Source: Hyphomicrobiales bacterium
GTDB taxonomy: Bacteria > Pseudomonadota > Alphaproteobacteria > Rhodospirillales > JACKKN01
Length of the DNA: 64,000 bases
Assembly: GCA_024236415.1 (NCBI GenBank)
Contig: JACKKN010000004.1
Coordinates: 277,001 to 341,000 of the forward strand
Reading direction: 5' to 3'
Shown: positions 1 through 9,382 of the stretch, piece after piece
How the letters are laid out: each line of letters starts with the position of its first letter
Numbering within the stretch: position 1 is the stretch's first letter
Program-made: the position numbers and the translations under genes
Notes under the pieces: model-generated
Databases searched by the model: none
The model's input: only the letters and a program-made list of their open reading frames with translations
What the model was told of the DNA's origin: nothing

Positions 1-16
1 TTGAGGAGAACGCGGC

Positions 17-199
17 ATGAAGCCCAGGCTGATCGGCAAGTTCATTAAAGATGACCTGGGCACCACCGCGATGGAGTACTGCCTGATTGCGGCCCTGGTT
101 TCGGTGGTCGCCGTCGGCACCCTGAAGGGGATGGGCATCTCGCTGATCACCCTGTTCACGACGGTCCACCAGTCCGTGGAAAGCGGGCAACCGACCTAG
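17..199 (+). CDS. flp: Flp/Fap-type pilin subunit
   Basis: This 60-residue protein is the major structural subunit of a Tad (Flp) type IVb pilus. It has a short charged leader, a Gly-15 processing position followed by TTAMEYCLIAAL, and one hydrophobic helix. Glu and Tyr fall at +5 and +6 after cleavage, the Flp hallmark. The prepilin peptidase CpaA encoded next would be the processing enzyme. A GAGGAG-like ribosome site precedes the ATG. It leads the cpa/tad cluster, separated from cpaA by 127 bases. The family assignment is secure; pilus function is inferred from context. Confidence 0.93.
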   Translation: MKPRLIGKFIKDDLGTTAMEYCLIAALVSVVAVGTLKGMGISLITLFTTVHQSVESGQPT

Positions 200-326
200 G
201 ACGACAGCGACAAGGAACCCCGAGGCCCATCTCAAGAAAGCGGGACGAGAGGAAGAGGACGAAAAGCGAAACACCAAGACCGAGCGACCGTTTATCAGAT
301 GCCACACTGACAAAACGAGACCCCAG

Positions 327-839
327 ATGCTAGCCACCACCGTTATCGAGTTCTTCTTGATCGCCCTGTTCGTCGGCCTGCTCGGCCTGGCGGCCATGTC
401 GGACGTCCACGCCTACCGCATCCCCAACCGCATCAGCCTGGCCATCGCCGCGCTGTACCCGGCCTTCGTGCTGGTGCACGGCGACCCGGTCAACTGGCTG
501 GGCGCCCTGGCGGTGGCGGCCGCGGTGCTGGTGTTCGGGTTCATCCTGTTCGCCACCAACACCGTGGGCGGCGGCGACGTCAAGCTGCTGACCGCCGTGG
601 CCCTGTGGGCCGGGCCGTCCCTGGTTCTGGAATTCCTGCTGATCACCGCCTTCGCCGGCGGCCTGCTGGCCCTGGTCATGACCAGCGAGCTGCGCTTCAG
701 CCTGGCCATGGCCGTCGAGCGCATCGGCGGCAAGGGCCTGCGCGACGTGCTGATCGGCAACGTCCTGCCCTACGGTGTTGCCATCGCCGCGGGCGGATTT
801 TTTGTGGCCTGGAACCTGCTGCGCGGATTTCAAGGCTAG
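327..839 (+). CDS. cpaA: Tad pilus prepilin peptidase CpaA (A24 family)
   Basis: This 170-residue polytopic membrane aspartyl peptidase should cleave the leader of Flp prepilin at the cytoplasmic face of the inner membrane. The two catalytic aspartates are visible: Asp-26 in SDVHAYRIPNRIS and Asp-84 in the GGGDVKLL motif. The protein is almost entirely hydrophobic helices and lacks the N-methyltransferase domain of PilD, as expected for the short CpaA/TadV type. It lies between flp and cpaB on the same strand, 12 bases before cpaB, so co-transcription is likely. Confidence 0.94.
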   Translation: MLATTVIEFFLIALFVGLLGLAAMSDVHAYRIPNRISLAIAALYPAFVLVHGDPVNWLGALAVAAAVLVFGFILFATNTVGGGDVKLLTAVALWAGPSLVLEFLLITAFAGGLLALVMTSELRFSLAMAVERIGGKGLRDVLIGNVLPYGVAIAAGGFFVAWNLLRGFQG

Positions 840-851
840 GGAGCCCCCGTC

Positions 852-1802
852 ATGAACCTCCGGACCATCCTGCTCCTCCTCGTCGCCGTGTCCGCCGCCG
901 GGCTGACCGCCTTCTTCGCCAAGAACTGGCTGTCCTCGGAGCGCGCCGCCATGCTGGCCTCCATGCCGGCCAAGAAGGAGGTGCAGCAGACCCAGGCCGT
1001 GATGGTGCTGGTCGCCGACTCGGCGCTGCTGCCGGGCACCTTCGTCAAGGCGTCGCACCTGCGCTGGCAGGCCTGGCCCGAGGACGGCGTGATCGACAGC
1101 TACTTCGTCAAGGGCAAGCGGTCCGAGAAGGACTTCGAGGGCGCCGTGGTGCGCACCGCCGTGGCCGTGGGCCAGCCCATCACCGACGCCCTGGTGGTCC
1201 ATCCCGGCGAGCGCGGCTTCCTGGCCGCGGTGCTGGAGCCGGGCTTCCGCGCCGTGTCGGTGCCGGTCAACGCCACCTCGGGCATCGCCGGCTTCGTGTT
1301 CCCGGGCGATTCCGTGGACGTGATCCTGACCATGCGCGTGACCGAGAAGGGCAACAAGGAAAAGGAAGAGGACGCCGTGACCCGCTACTTCAGCGAGACC
1401 CTGCTGGAGGACGTGCGGGTGCTGGCCATCGACCAGAAGGTGGAGAACGCCGAGGGCGAGGCCAAGGTGGCCAAGACCGCGACCCTGGAGGTCGACATGA
1501 AGCAGGCCGAGAAGATCGCCATCGGCCTGGAGATGGGCAACCTGTCGCTCAGCCTGCGCGCCCTGGCGCGCGACGAGGAGGGGCAGGGCGGGGTCGAGGT
1601 GGCCGACGCCGAGGGCACGGCGCCCCTGCCCAAGGGCAAGATGAAGCCCGCCGCCAGGCCCAAGCCGCCGCTGCAGAAGAGCTATACCGCCGACATGGAC
1701 GTGTACTACATGCTGGGCAAGCCGCGCGGGTTCAGCCTGGACGGCCGCGGCACCGGCGTGCACGTGATCCACGGCAGCCAGGCCGAAGAACAGAAGTTCT
1801 AG
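852..1802 (+). CDS. cpaB: Flp pilus assembly protein CpaB
   Basis: This 316-residue periplasmic protein is anchored by one N-terminal helix (residues about 3-20). A SAF-like domain follows (PGTFVKASHLRWQAWP region), then an RcpC/CpaB domain containing GFRAVSVPVNATSGIAGFVFPGD, which is characteristic of the family. It is thought to stabilise or gate the CpaC secretin. The C-terminal part is Pro/Lys-rich and probably flexible. It is 13 bases from cpaC in the cpa operon. Confidence 0.93.
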   Translation: MNLRTILLLLVAVSAAGLTAFFAKNWLSSERAAMLASMPAKKEVQQTQAVMVLVADSALLPGTFVKASHLRWQAWPEDGVIDSYFVKGKRSEKDFEGAVVRTAVAVGQPITDALVVHPGERGFLAAVLEPGFRAVSVPVNATSGIAGFVFPGDSVDVILTMRVTEKGNKEKEEDAVTRYFSETLLEDVRVLAIDQKVENAEGEAKVAKTATLEVDMKQAEKIAIGLEMGNLSLSLRALARDEEGQGGVEVADAEGTAPLPKGKMKPAARPKPPLQKSYTADMDVYYMLGKPRGFSLDGRGTGVHVIHGSQAEEQKF

Positions 1803-1815
1803 AGGGAAAAGCGCC

Positions 1816-3381
1816 ATGTTCACCGACCCCAAGCCACCCATCCGGGCCCGACGCCGCGCCGGCCGCGCCAGAAAGGCCCTGGCCACCTTCGCCGTGGCCA
1901 CGGCGGCCGCCGCCCTGCTGGCCATGTCGACCTCCGTCCTGACCGCGATTGCCACCGCGGTTCCGGCCGCGGCGGTCGAGATCCTGAGCAAGAGCGGCAA
2001 GGACCTGGAGATGATCGTCAACAAGGGCCAGCTCATCCGCCTGCCGCGGCCGGCCCAGACCGTGTTCATCGCCAACCCGGTCATCGCCGACATCCAGGTC
2101 AAGTCGCCGCGCCTGGTCTACGTGCTGGCCAAGCGCCCCGGGTCCACCACCCTGATCGCCACCGACGCCAACGAAAACGTCATCGCCAACATGACCGTGG
2201 TGGTCGACCACAACCTGCAGGCCCTGCGCGACTCGATCCGCGAGCTCTACCCCGACGCCAACGTCAAGGTGTCGCGCGTCGGCGGGTCGATCGTGCTGGA
2301 CGGGCGGGTGCCCTCGGCGGTCATGGCCCAGAACATCCTGGAGATCGCCCAGCAGTACGTCGGCGTGTCGGGGTCCAGCGGCAAGGGCGGCGGCGGCTCG
2401 GCGTCCGCCGGCATCGCCGCCCTGGGCGGCGCCTCCGGCGGCGGCGGCGGCGACGAGAAGCCGGCCGACACCGGCAAGATCATCAACCGCATCATGGTCG
2501 ACGAGGCCAACCAGGTGAACCTGCGGGTGCGCGTGGTCGAGGTCACCCGCGGCCTGGACAAGCAGTTCGGCTTCAACTGGAGCCTGGTCGGCGCCATCGG
2601 CAACTGGTCCCTGGGCCTGGCCACCTTCAACCCCTTCAACATCAACGTCACCCAGCACATCTTCAGCCCGCGCCTGCGCACCGGCAGCTGGGACATCAAC
2701 CCGATCCTGGACGCCATGGAGGAGGAGGGCCTGGTCACGGTCCTGGCCGAGCCCAACCTGACCGCCATGTCCGGCGAGACCGCCAGCTTCCTGGCCGGCG
2801 GCGAGTTCCCGATCCTGGTGCCCGAGGGCACCGACCGGGTGATCATCGATTTCAAGAAGTTCGGCGTGCTGCTGGCCTTCACCCCCACGGTGGTCGGCAG
2901 CCGCATCAACCTGCACGTGCGGCCCGAGGTCAGCGAGCTGTCCAACGACGGCGCCATCACCGTGCCGGTGGGCGGCGGCATCATCCAGGTGCCGGCCCTG
3001 ACCTCGCGCCGCGCCGAAACGGTGGTCGAGCTGGGCAGCGGCCAGAGCTTCGCCATCGCCGGCCTGATCAAGAACAACATCAACCACGACATCACCAAGT
3101 TCCCGGGCCTGGGCGACGTGCCCGTGCTGGGCGCCCTGTTCCGGTCCGACCGCTTCCAGCGCGACGAGAGCGAACTGGTCATCATCGTCACGCCCTACAT
3201 CGTCAAGCCCACCATGCCGTCCCAGCTTGCCACGCCCATGGACGGCTATTCCCCGCCCAGCGATGCGGAGCGGTGGGTCACCGGCGGCACCTTCAAGCGC
3301 AAGGCGCCCCCCCAGGAACCCTCGGCCCGCACCGCCCGCGTCCAGCGGCTAGTCGGTCCGGTCGGATTTCAATTGGACTAG
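1816..3381 (+). CDS. cpaC: Tad pilus secretin CpaC (RcpA)
   Basis: This 521-residue protein is the outer-membrane secretin through which the Flp pilus leaves the cell. It has a long Arg-rich then Ala-rich signal sequence (about 55 residues), a pilus-assembly N-terminal domain (LIRLPRPAQTVFIANPVIAD), a BON-like segment, a Gly-rich linker at about residues 190-215, and the secretin domain with VPVLGALFRSDRFQRDESELVI near the end. The signal region is longer than usual, so the true start may be one of the internal Met codons. It sits between cpaB and cpaD, as in other tad loci. Confidence 0.95.
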   Translation: MFTDPKPPIRARRRAGRARKALATFAVATAAAALLAMSTSVLTAIATAVPAAAVEILSKSGKDLEMIVNKGQLIRLPRPAQTVFIANPVIADIQVKSPRLVYVLAKRPGSTTLIATDANENVIANMTVVVDHNLQALRDSIRELYPDANVKVSRVGGSIVLDGRVPSAVMAQNILEIAQQYVGVSGSSGKGGGGSASAGIAALGGASGGGGGDEKPADTGKIINRIMVDEANQVNLRVRVVEVTRGLDKQFGFNWSLVGAIGNWSLGLATFNPFNINVTQHIFSPRLRTGSWDINPILDAMEEEGLVTVLAEPNLTAMSGETASFLAGGEFPILVPEGTDRVIIDFKKFGVLLAFTPTVVGSRINLHVRPEVSELSNDGAITVPVGGGIIQVPALTSRRAETVVELGSGQSFAIAGLIKNNINHDITKFPGLGDVPVLGALFRSDRFQRDESELVIIVTPYIVKPTMPSQLATPMDGYSPPSDAERWVTGGTFKRKAPPQEPSARTARVQRLVGPVGFQLD

Positions 3382-3395
3382 GAAAGGAGGAGACG

Positions 3396-4172
3396 ATGAA
3401 TAGACCCCAATATTCGCCGATCCTCGTGACCCTGTCCGCGCTCGGCCTGGCCGCCACGGCCCTGTCCGGATGCGTGACGGAGAAATTCAGCGCCCAGGTG
3501 CACGACAGCCCCTTCATGGCCGGGGTCCGCGACCGCACGGCCGTCGAGGACTGGTCCGAGGTGCGGCCCGAGAAGCGGGTCCAGGCCCACGAGGCGCGGT
3601 TCGACCACTTCGTCCTGTTCGACACCGGCAAGGCCGGCCTGAACGACAGCGAACGCAGCCGCCTGGAGGCCTTCCTGCGCCGCATCGAGGTGCAGGGCAG
3701 CGACCAGGTCTTCGTCGTCAACGTGCCCACCGGCGACCGCGCCGCGGCGCGCCTGGCGCAGCGCCGCCAGGCCACCGTGCTGGCCTACCTGGAGCTGAGC
3801 CACCTGCGCGCCCATGTCCTGCCGCAGCCCCTGGCCGGCGACCTGCCGCCGGCCGGCTCGGTGGCCCTGACCGTCCAGCGGTTCGTGGTCTCGGTGCCCA
3901 AGTGCCCGGACTGGAGCGGCTGGCCCGGCAACAACTTCAACAACCAGGCGCACCGCAACCTGGGCTGCGCCACGGCCGGCAACCTGGGCGTCATGGTCAA
4001 CGACCCCCGCGACCTGGCGCGCATCCGCGACATGGGGCCCTACGACGGCAACCACGCCGTGCTGGGGATCCAGCGCTACCGCAGCGACAAGATCCGGCCC
4101 CTGGACCCCGAGGACGTGGGCCAGCTGGAAGCCCAGCAGAAGGTCGGCCAGTCCGGCGAGGCCAAGGAATAG
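3396..4172 (+). CDS. cpaD: Tad pilus lipoprotein CpaD
   Basis: This predicted 258-residue outer-membrane lipoprotein assists CpaC. The start chosen is the ATG after AGGAGGAGA, giving a clean signal peptide ending in a lipobox (ATALSGC, Cys-26); a longer in-frame extension upstream overlaps cpaC and was rejected. The middle has a CpaD pattern: an OmpA-like stretch (HFVLFDTGKAGLNDSERSRLEAFL) and the C-terminal KCPDWSG...FNNQAHRNLGCATAGNLGVMV motif, which is diagnostic for the family. It is 14 bases downstream of cpaC. Confidence 0.93.
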   Translation: MNRPQYSPILVTLSALGLAATALSGCVTEKFSAQVHDSPFMAGVRDRTAVEDWSEVRPEKRVQAHEARFDHFVLFDTGKAGLNDSERSRLEAFLRRIEVQGSDQVFVVNVPTGDRAAARLAQRRQATVLAYLELSHLRAHVLPQPLAGDLPPAGSVALTVQRFVVSVPKCPDWSGWPGNNFNNQAHRNLGCATAGNLGVMVNDPRDLARIRDMGPYDGNHAVLGIQRYRSDKIRPLDPEDVGQLEAQQKVGQSGEAKE

Positions 4173-4185
4173 GGGAGGGCAGGAC

Positions 4186-5409
4186 ATGTTCGCAGCAGCA
4201 GTCAAGAAGCTGGCCGGCATGACCGAGCGCCTCCCGTTCATGGCGTTCGTGTCCGACGAGATCACCCGCGCCGTGGTGGTCAAGGTCGCCGAGCAGCAAG
4301 GTTGGAAGGACCCGGTCATCTACGAGGGCGGCATCATCGACGCCATCCGCGAGCTGGCCGACATCAAGACCCCCCGCACCCTGGTCATCGACCTGACCAA
4401 CGTCGACGACCCCATGACCGAGATCGGCAACCTGGCCGACGTCTGCGAGCCCAACACCAAGGTCATCACCATCGGTGCCATCAACGACGTCAACCTGTAC
4501 CGCGAGCTGGTCGACCTGGGCGTGCAGGACTACCTGGTGAAGCCGGTCGCCGTGGAAAGCCTGGCCGGCGCCGTGACCAAGGCCTTGCACGAGCCCAAGG
4601 TCGAGGAGACCGAGCCCGAGACCGGCGAGCTGATCGCCTTCGTCGGCGCCCGCGGCGGCGTCGGCGCCACCACGGTCGCCACCAACTGCGCCTGGCACCT
4701 GGCCCACGACTACGGCAAGCGGGTGGCCATCGTCGACCTGGACCTGTACTTCGGGTCCACGGCCCTGGCGCTCGACCTGGAGCCCGGCCGCGGCTTCCGC
4801 GAGGCGCTGGAAAACCCCAACCGCATCGACGCCCTGTTCATCGAGCGGGCCATGGTGCGCCACAGCGACAACTTCTACGTCCTCGGCGCCGAGGAGGGGC
4901 TGACCAACAGCTTCTCGTTCGATCCCAAGGCCCTGAACCTGCTGCTGGCGCACCTGCGCGACGACTTCGACTGCGTGGTGCTGGACCTGCCCCGGTTCGC
5001 GGCGCGCACCAACCTGGTGACCCTGAAGGCGCCCTATTCGGTGGTCCTGGTGTCGGACCCCTCGCTGGCCGGCATGCGCGACACCGCGCGCCTGCACGAG
5101 TTCGTGCGCGAGGTCTGCCCCGAGGCCAGGCTGAAGGTGGTGCTGAACCGGGTCGGCGGCCTGAAGCAGGGCGAGCTGAACCAGGACGACTTCCAGAAGG
5201 GCGCCGAGATCAAGGTCGCCCACGTGCTGCCGTTCGACCTCAAGCCGGCCGTGGACAGCCTGGGCGCCGGCAAGCCGGTGGGCGAGGTGTCCAAGAACAG
5301 CAAGCTGGCGGCCGGCCTGGCCAAGCTGGCCGGCGACCTGACCCGCGGCGACGTCGAGGTCAAGGAATCCGTGCCGGTCTGGCGCCGCCTGATGAAGAGG
5401 AGCGCGTGA
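4186..5409 (+). CDS. cpaE: Tad pilus localisation ATPase CpaE (TadZ)
   Basis: This 407-residue cytoplasmic protein is thought to place the Tad apparatus, often at a pole. Residues about 15-135 form an atypical receiver-like domain (TLVIDLTNVDDP, GVQDYLVKPV). The rest is a MinD/ParA-type ATPase with a deviant Walker A (GARGGVGATTVATN) and a VAIVDLDLYFGS Walker B-like strand. The invariant signature Lys that normally precedes the Gly-Val-Gly of ParA proteins is Gly here, common in TadZ. Its stop codon overlaps the cpaF start (TGATG), so the two are translationally coupled. Confidence 0.93.
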   Translation: MFAAAVKKLAGMTERLPFMAFVSDEITRAVVVKVAEQQGWKDPVIYEGGIIDAIRELADIKTPRTLVIDLTNVDDPMTEIGNLADVCEPNTKVITIGAINDVNLYRELVDLGVQDYLVKPVAVESLAGAVTKALHEPKVEETEPETGELIAFVGARGGVGATTVATNCAWHLAHDYGKRVAIVDLDLYFGSTALALDLEPGRGFREALENPNRIDALFIERAMVRHSDNFYVLGAEEGLTNSFSFDPKALNLLLAHLRDDFDCVVLDLPRFAARTNLVTLKAPYSVVLVSDPSLAGMRDTARLHEFVREVCPEARLKVVLNRVGGLKQGELNQDDFQKGAEIKVAHVLPFDLKPAVDSLGAGKPVGEVSKNSKLAAGLAKLAGDLTRGDVEVKESVPVWRRLMKRSA

Positions 5410-7244
5410 TGTTCGGCCGGCGCAACTCATCGGGCGTGGTCAGCTTCCCCAAGGCCCGGAAGCCGGGCCTGGAAGACCGCGTGGAACCGAAGCTGGTGGA
5501 CGTCGAGGCGTCCGACCCGGCGGACCTGGCCGACGACGCCATGGCCGGGATCGAACCCGACTCCCGCGGCGGCGCCGATGACGACGACGAGCTGTTCGTC
5601 GGCAACTTCCGCGACGACCGCGGCAAGGACGAGACGGAAGCCGGTGCCGACACGGCCGCCGGCGCGGCCCCGGCCGAGACCGCGCAAGACCACGACGAGA
5701 CCATGGAGAAGATGGTGGACGCGGCCCTGGCCGGCCTGCGCGACGACGTCGACATCCGCTTCGGCCACGAACTGCCGCGCGGCGAGCTGGCCAAGCGCGT
5801 CGGCAAGATCCTGGACAAGCTGGCCGGCCGCATCGACATCGCCCTCACCGAGGACGACAAGCGCGACCTGATCACCGCCACCCTGAACGAGTTCCTGAAC
5901 GGCAACGCCGCGGCCAAGAAAGAGAAGCCGGCGGACACCGGCAACAAGGGCCAGGCCACCAGCCGCAGCAGCGTCGAGGCGGCCAAGGAGCGGGTGCAGC
6001 CGCTGTTGATGGAACGCATCGACGTGGGCAAGGCGTCCGAGCTGCCGCGCGCGGAACTGACCAGCCAGATCAGCGACATCGTGTCCGAGATCCTGGTCGA
6101 GGAGAAGCAGCAGTTGAACCTGCTGGAGCAGCGCGACCTGGTCAACATGCTGCTGAACGACATGATCGGCCTGGGGCCGCTGGAAGTGCTGCTGGACGAC
6201 GAGACCGTGACCGACATCATGGTCAACGGGCCCAAGCAGGTCTACGTCGAAAAAAGCGGCCGCCTGCAGCTTTCCGACGTCACTTTCCGCGACGACCGCC
6301 ACGTCATGAACGTGGCCCAGCGCATCGTCTCGCAGGTCGGCCGCCGGGTCGACGAGACCACTCCCCTGGTGGACGCCCGCCTGCTGGACGGGTCGCGCGT
6401 CAACATCATCATCCCGCCCCTGGCCATCGACGGGCCCAGCATCTCGATCCGTAAGTTCGCCAAGCACAAGATCACGCTCGACAAGATGGCCGAGCAGGGC
6501 AACCTGTCCCAGGAAATGAACCGGGTGCTGAAGATCGCCGCCCGGGCGCGCCTGAACATCCTGATCTCGGGCGGCACGGGTTCCGGCAAGACGACCCTGC
6601 TGAACGGCCTGTCGCGCATGATCGACCCCGGCGAACGCATCGTCACCATCGAGGACGCGGCGGAACTGCAGTTGCAGCAGCCCCACGTGGTGCGCCTGGA
6701 AACGCGGCCCCCCAACCTGGAGGGCGAGGGCGAGATCACCCAGCGCGACCTGGTGAAGAACTGCCTGCGCATGCGCCCCGACCGCATCATCCTGGGCGAG
6801 ATCCGCGCCGGCGAGGCGCTGGACATGCTGCAGGCCATGAACACGGGCCACGACGGTTCCCTGGGCACCATCCACGCCAACCGCCCGCGCGAGGCCCTGA
6901 CCCGGCTCGAGAACATGGTCGCCATGGCCGGCGTCAAGCTGCCCAACGAGGCCGTGCGGGCGCAGATCGCCGGCGCCGTCAACATGATCGTGCAGATCTC
7001 GCGCATGCGCGACGGCATGCGCCGCATCACCCAGGTCACCGAGGTGGTGGGCATGGAAGGCGAGGTCATCACCACCCAGGACCTGTTCAAGTTCGAGTTC
7101 AAGGGCGAGGACGCCGACGGCAAGCTGATCGGCGAGTTCAAGTCCAGCGGCCTGCGCCCGCACTTCACGCCACGGGCCGAATACTTCGGCCTGGGCCGGG
7201 CCCTGCTGGAGGCCATGTCCGCCGGGGTGGAGGGCGCGGCATGA
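5409..7244 (+). CDS. cpaF: Tad pilus secretion ATPase CpaF (TadA) with duplicated N-terminal domain
   Basis: This 611-residue hexameric ATPase powers Flp pilus assembly. The core carries Walker A ISGGTGSGKTTLLNGLS, an Asp-box GERIVTIEDAAELQL, a Walker B-like RIILGEIRAGEALDML and a His-box GSLGTIHANRP. The protein is longer than usual for CpaF (commonly 450-500). The extra length is an acidic N-terminus plus what looks like a tandem copy of the N-terminal helical domain: residues about 99-164 and 189-253 share the pattern ELPR-x-EL ... RDL-(I/V)-(x)2-(x)L-N-(E/D). Start is the ATG overlapping the cpaE stop. It overlaps tadB by 4 bases. Confidence 0.96.
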   Translation: MFGRRNSSGVVSFPKARKPGLEDRVEPKLVDVEASDPADLADDAMAGIEPDSRGGADDDDELFVGNFRDDRGKDETEAGADTAAGAAPAETAQDHDETMEKMVDAALAGLRDDVDIRFGHELPRGELAKRVGKILDKLAGRIDIALTEDDKRDLITATLNEFLNGNAAAKKEKPADTGNKGQATSRSSVEAAKERVQPLLMERIDVGKASELPRAELTSQISDIVSEILVEEKQQLNLLEQRDLVNMLLNDMIGLGPLEVLLDDETVTDIMVNGPKQVYVEKSGRLQLSDVTFRDDRHVMNVAQRIVSQVGRRVDETTPLVDARLLDGSRVNIIIPPLAIDGPSISIRKFAKHKITLDKMAEQGNLSQEMNRVLKIAARARLNILISGGTGSGKTTLLNGLSRMIDPGERIVTIEDAAELQLQQPHVVRLETRPPNLEGEGEITQRDLVKNCLRMRPDRIILGEIRAGEALDMLQAMNTGHDGSLGTIHANRPREALTRLENMVAMAGVKLPNEAVRAQIAGAVNMIVQISRMRDGMRRITQVTEVVGMEGEVITTQDLFKFEFKGEDADGKLIGEFKSSGLRPHFTPRAEYFGLGRALLEAMSAGVEGAA

Positions 7245-8224
7245 CACCGCAGATCGCCATCATCTTCGTCGGCGTCCTGCTGACCCTGGGGGCCATCGGC
7301 TTCGCCCTCATGCCCGGCGCGTCCGCCGGCAAGAACATGAGCCGCCGGGTGAACACCGTGCACACCCGCCTGAAGAAGGGCCGGACGAGCACGGCCGCCG
7401 GCGTGACCAGCCTGAAACGCGCCAGCGACGAGAAGTACGGCGCCATGGAAAAGCTGGCCAAGCGCGTGCTGCCGCGGTCCGAGCTGCTGCGCGAGCGCAT
7501 CGAGCGCGCCGGCCTGAAGCTGTCCATCGGCGGCTACATGATGCTGTCGCTGGTCATCCTGGGCGTGGTGTTCGCCGGCACCGGGCTGGTGGCCTCGCTG
7601 CCGCTGCTGATGGCCGGCTTCATCGCCCTGGCCTGCGCCGTCACCCTGCCGCACTGGATGCTGGGCCACATGGGCCGGCGCCGCATCAACAAGTTCAACG
7701 CCCTGTTCCCCGACGCCATCGACCTGATCGTGCGCGGGCTGCGCTCGGGCCTGCCGGTCAGCGAATCCATCGCCGCCGTGGGCCGCGAGATGCCCGACCC
7801 CATCGGCCAGGAGTTCCGCCGCGTGTCCGACGGCGTGCGCTTCGGCCAGACCCTGGAGCAGGTGCTGTGGAACGTGGCCAAGCGCCTGGACACGCCCGAG
7901 TTCAAGTTCTTCGTGATCAGCCTGTCGGTGCAGCAGGAAACGGGCGGCAACCTGGCCGAGACCCTGGCCAACCTGGCCGACATCCTGCGCAAGCGCCGCC
8001 AGATGCGGTTGAAGATCCGGGCCATCTCGTCCGAGGCGCGGGCCAGCGCCTACATCCTCGGCTCGCTGCCGCTGATCATGTTCGCGCTGCTGTACCTGAT
8101 CAACCCGGACTATGAGTCGATCCTGTTCCTCGATCCCCGCGGCCGCATGGTGGCCGGCGGCGGACTGTTGACCATGGGCATGGGCGTCTTCGTCATGAGC
8201 CGCATGGTGAGGTTCGAGATATGA
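7241..8224 (+). CDS. tadB: Tad pilus inner-membrane platform protein TadB
   Basis: This 327-residue type II secretion F-type membrane protein is one of two platform subunits that couple CpaF to pilin extrusion. It has an N-terminal anchor, paired helices around residues 97-150, the T2SSF domain (FPDAIDLIVRGLRSGLPVSESI ... VQQETGGNLAETLANLADILRKR) and two C-terminal helices. ATGA overlaps link it to cpaF upstream and tadC downstream. Confidence 0.94.
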   Translation: MTPQIAIIFVGVLLTLGAIGFALMPGASAGKNMSRRVNTVHTRLKKGRTSTAAGVTSLKRASDEKYGAMEKLAKRVLPRSELLRERIERAGLKLSIGGYMMLSLVILGVVFAGTGLVASLPLLMAGFIALACAVTLPHWMLGHMGRRRINKFNALFPDAIDLIVRGLRSGLPVSESIAAVGREMPDPIGQEFRRVSDGVRFGQTLEQVLWNVAKRLDTPEFKFFVISLSVQQETGGNLAETLANLADILRKRRQMRLKIRAISSEARASAYILGSLPLIMFALLYLINPDYESILFLDPRGRMVAGGGLLTMGMGVFVMSRMVRFEI

Positions 8225-9237
8225 GCGTGTTCGGCGTCCTCAAGTACTACGTGTACAACAAGTTCCTGCTGGGCATCTACGAGTCCCTGGGGCCCGACGG
8301 CGCCATCACCCTGCTGGCCGCCGTGGCCGCCTTCACCTCGGTGGTGGCCGTCTGGCAGGGGCTGCGGGTGCGCAACCCCATGACCGGGCGGGTCAAGTCC
8401 CTGCGCCAGCACCGCGACAAGCTGCGCGCCGGAATCCTGACCCCGCGCCACAACCGCCAGCAGCGCAACTTCGACACCGTCGGCATGATGCGCCAGGTGA
8501 TCACCAAGCTGAACCTGGCGCGCAGCGAGCATGCCGCCCGCGCCGTCGACCGCCTGGCCCAGGCCGGCTTCCGCTCCAAGGACGCGGTCACCGCCTACCT
8601 GTTCGCCAAGTTCGCCATGCCGTTCGTGATCGGCGTGGCGGTGCTGATCCTGGTCTATGGCATCAACTTCTTCGAGCTGGACGACATGTCGGCCATGATC
8701 CTGTCGCTGATGCTGATCGGCGGCAGCTACTACGCCCCCGAGATCTACCTGCGCAACGCCGCCAACAAGCGCCGCGCGGCGATCCAGAAGGCCCTGCCCG
8801 ACGCGCTGGACCTGCTGGTCATCTGCGCCGAGGCCGGCCTGTCCCTGGACGCGGCCCTGCACCGGGTGGCCTCGGAGATGCAGAAGTCGGGACCCGAGAT
8901 CGCCGACGAGTTCGGCCTGACGGCCATCGAGCTGGGCTTCCTGCCGGAACGCCGCCAGGCCCTGGCCAACCTGGAACGGCGCACCGACATGCAGAGCATC
9001 CGCGGCGTCGTCAACACGCTGATCCAGACCGAACGGTACGGCACGCCGCTGGCGCAGTCCCTGCGCGTGCTGTCCAGCGACTACCGCGACGAACGCATGA
9101 TGAAGGCCGAGGAGAAGGCGGCCAAGCTGCCGGCGACCCTGACCGTGCCGCTGATCTGCTTCATCATGCCGGCGCTGTTCATCGTCCTGATCGGGCCCGC
9201 CATCATCAGCTCCATCGACGGCCTGAGCAGCCTGTAG
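8221..9237 (+). CDS. tadC: Tad pilus inner-membrane platform protein TadC
   Basis: This 338-residue second T2SSF-type platform subunit has the domain signature ALPDALDLLVICAEAGLSLDAALHRVA and QTERYGTPLAQSLRVLSSDYRDERMMKAEEKAAKLP, the usual TadC ending before a final membrane helix. It overlaps tadB by 4 bases and is the last gene of the operon. Two strong hairpins follow. The minor pilins TadE, TadF and TadG are not in the window. Confidence 0.94.
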   Translation: MSVFGVLKYYVYNKFLLGIYESLGPDGAITLLAAVAAFTSVVAVWQGLRVRNPMTGRVKSLRQHRDKLRAGILTPRHNRQQRNFDTVGMMRQVITKLNLARSEHAARAVDRLAQAGFRSKDAVTAYLFAKFAMPFVIGVAVLILVYGINFFELDDMSAMILSLMLIGGSYYAPEIYLRNAANKRRAAIQKALPDALDLLVICAEAGLSLDAALHRVASEMQKSGPEIADEFGLTAIELGFLPERRQALANLERRTDMQSIRGVVNTLIQTERYGTPLAQSLRVLSSDYRDERMMKAEEKAAKLPATLTVPLICFIMPALFIVLIGPAIISSIDGLSSL

Positions 9238-9305
9238 GAGGACCGGAAGACACCAGTTTGTTGAGATAACCAGGTCGTTCGTATTGGGGTCCGGCGGCCT
9301 GGTTC

Positions 9306-9382
9306 GCGCCGGGAAGCGGAGTGGCACCGCTTCCCGGCGCACCTATTTCCGGCGCGCGGCAGGCGCGCCATTCGCTTTTCCG
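9306..9382 (+). terminator. Tandem hairpins ending the tad operon
   Basis: Seventy bases after tadC there is a perfect 14-bp stem with a 7-base loop (arms 9306-9319 and 9327-9340). A second, 7-bp stem follows (9351-9357 with 9363-9369) and leads into ATTCGCTTTTCC. The second hairpin plus T-rich tail resembles an intrinsic terminator. The first may protect the 3' end of the pilus mRNA. Confidence 0.65.

Noticed and set aside
330..2102. Very long open frames antisense to the cpa genes, and similar ones across the window
   Set aside because: High GC leaves antisense frames open. Their products are low-complexity His/Gly/Gln/Arg-rich strings without domains, while the opposite strand encodes recognised proteins.
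2380..2460. Repeat array or CRISPR-like structure
   Set aside because: It is a Gly/Ser-coding low-complexity linker within cpaC, with no spacer-repeat pattern.
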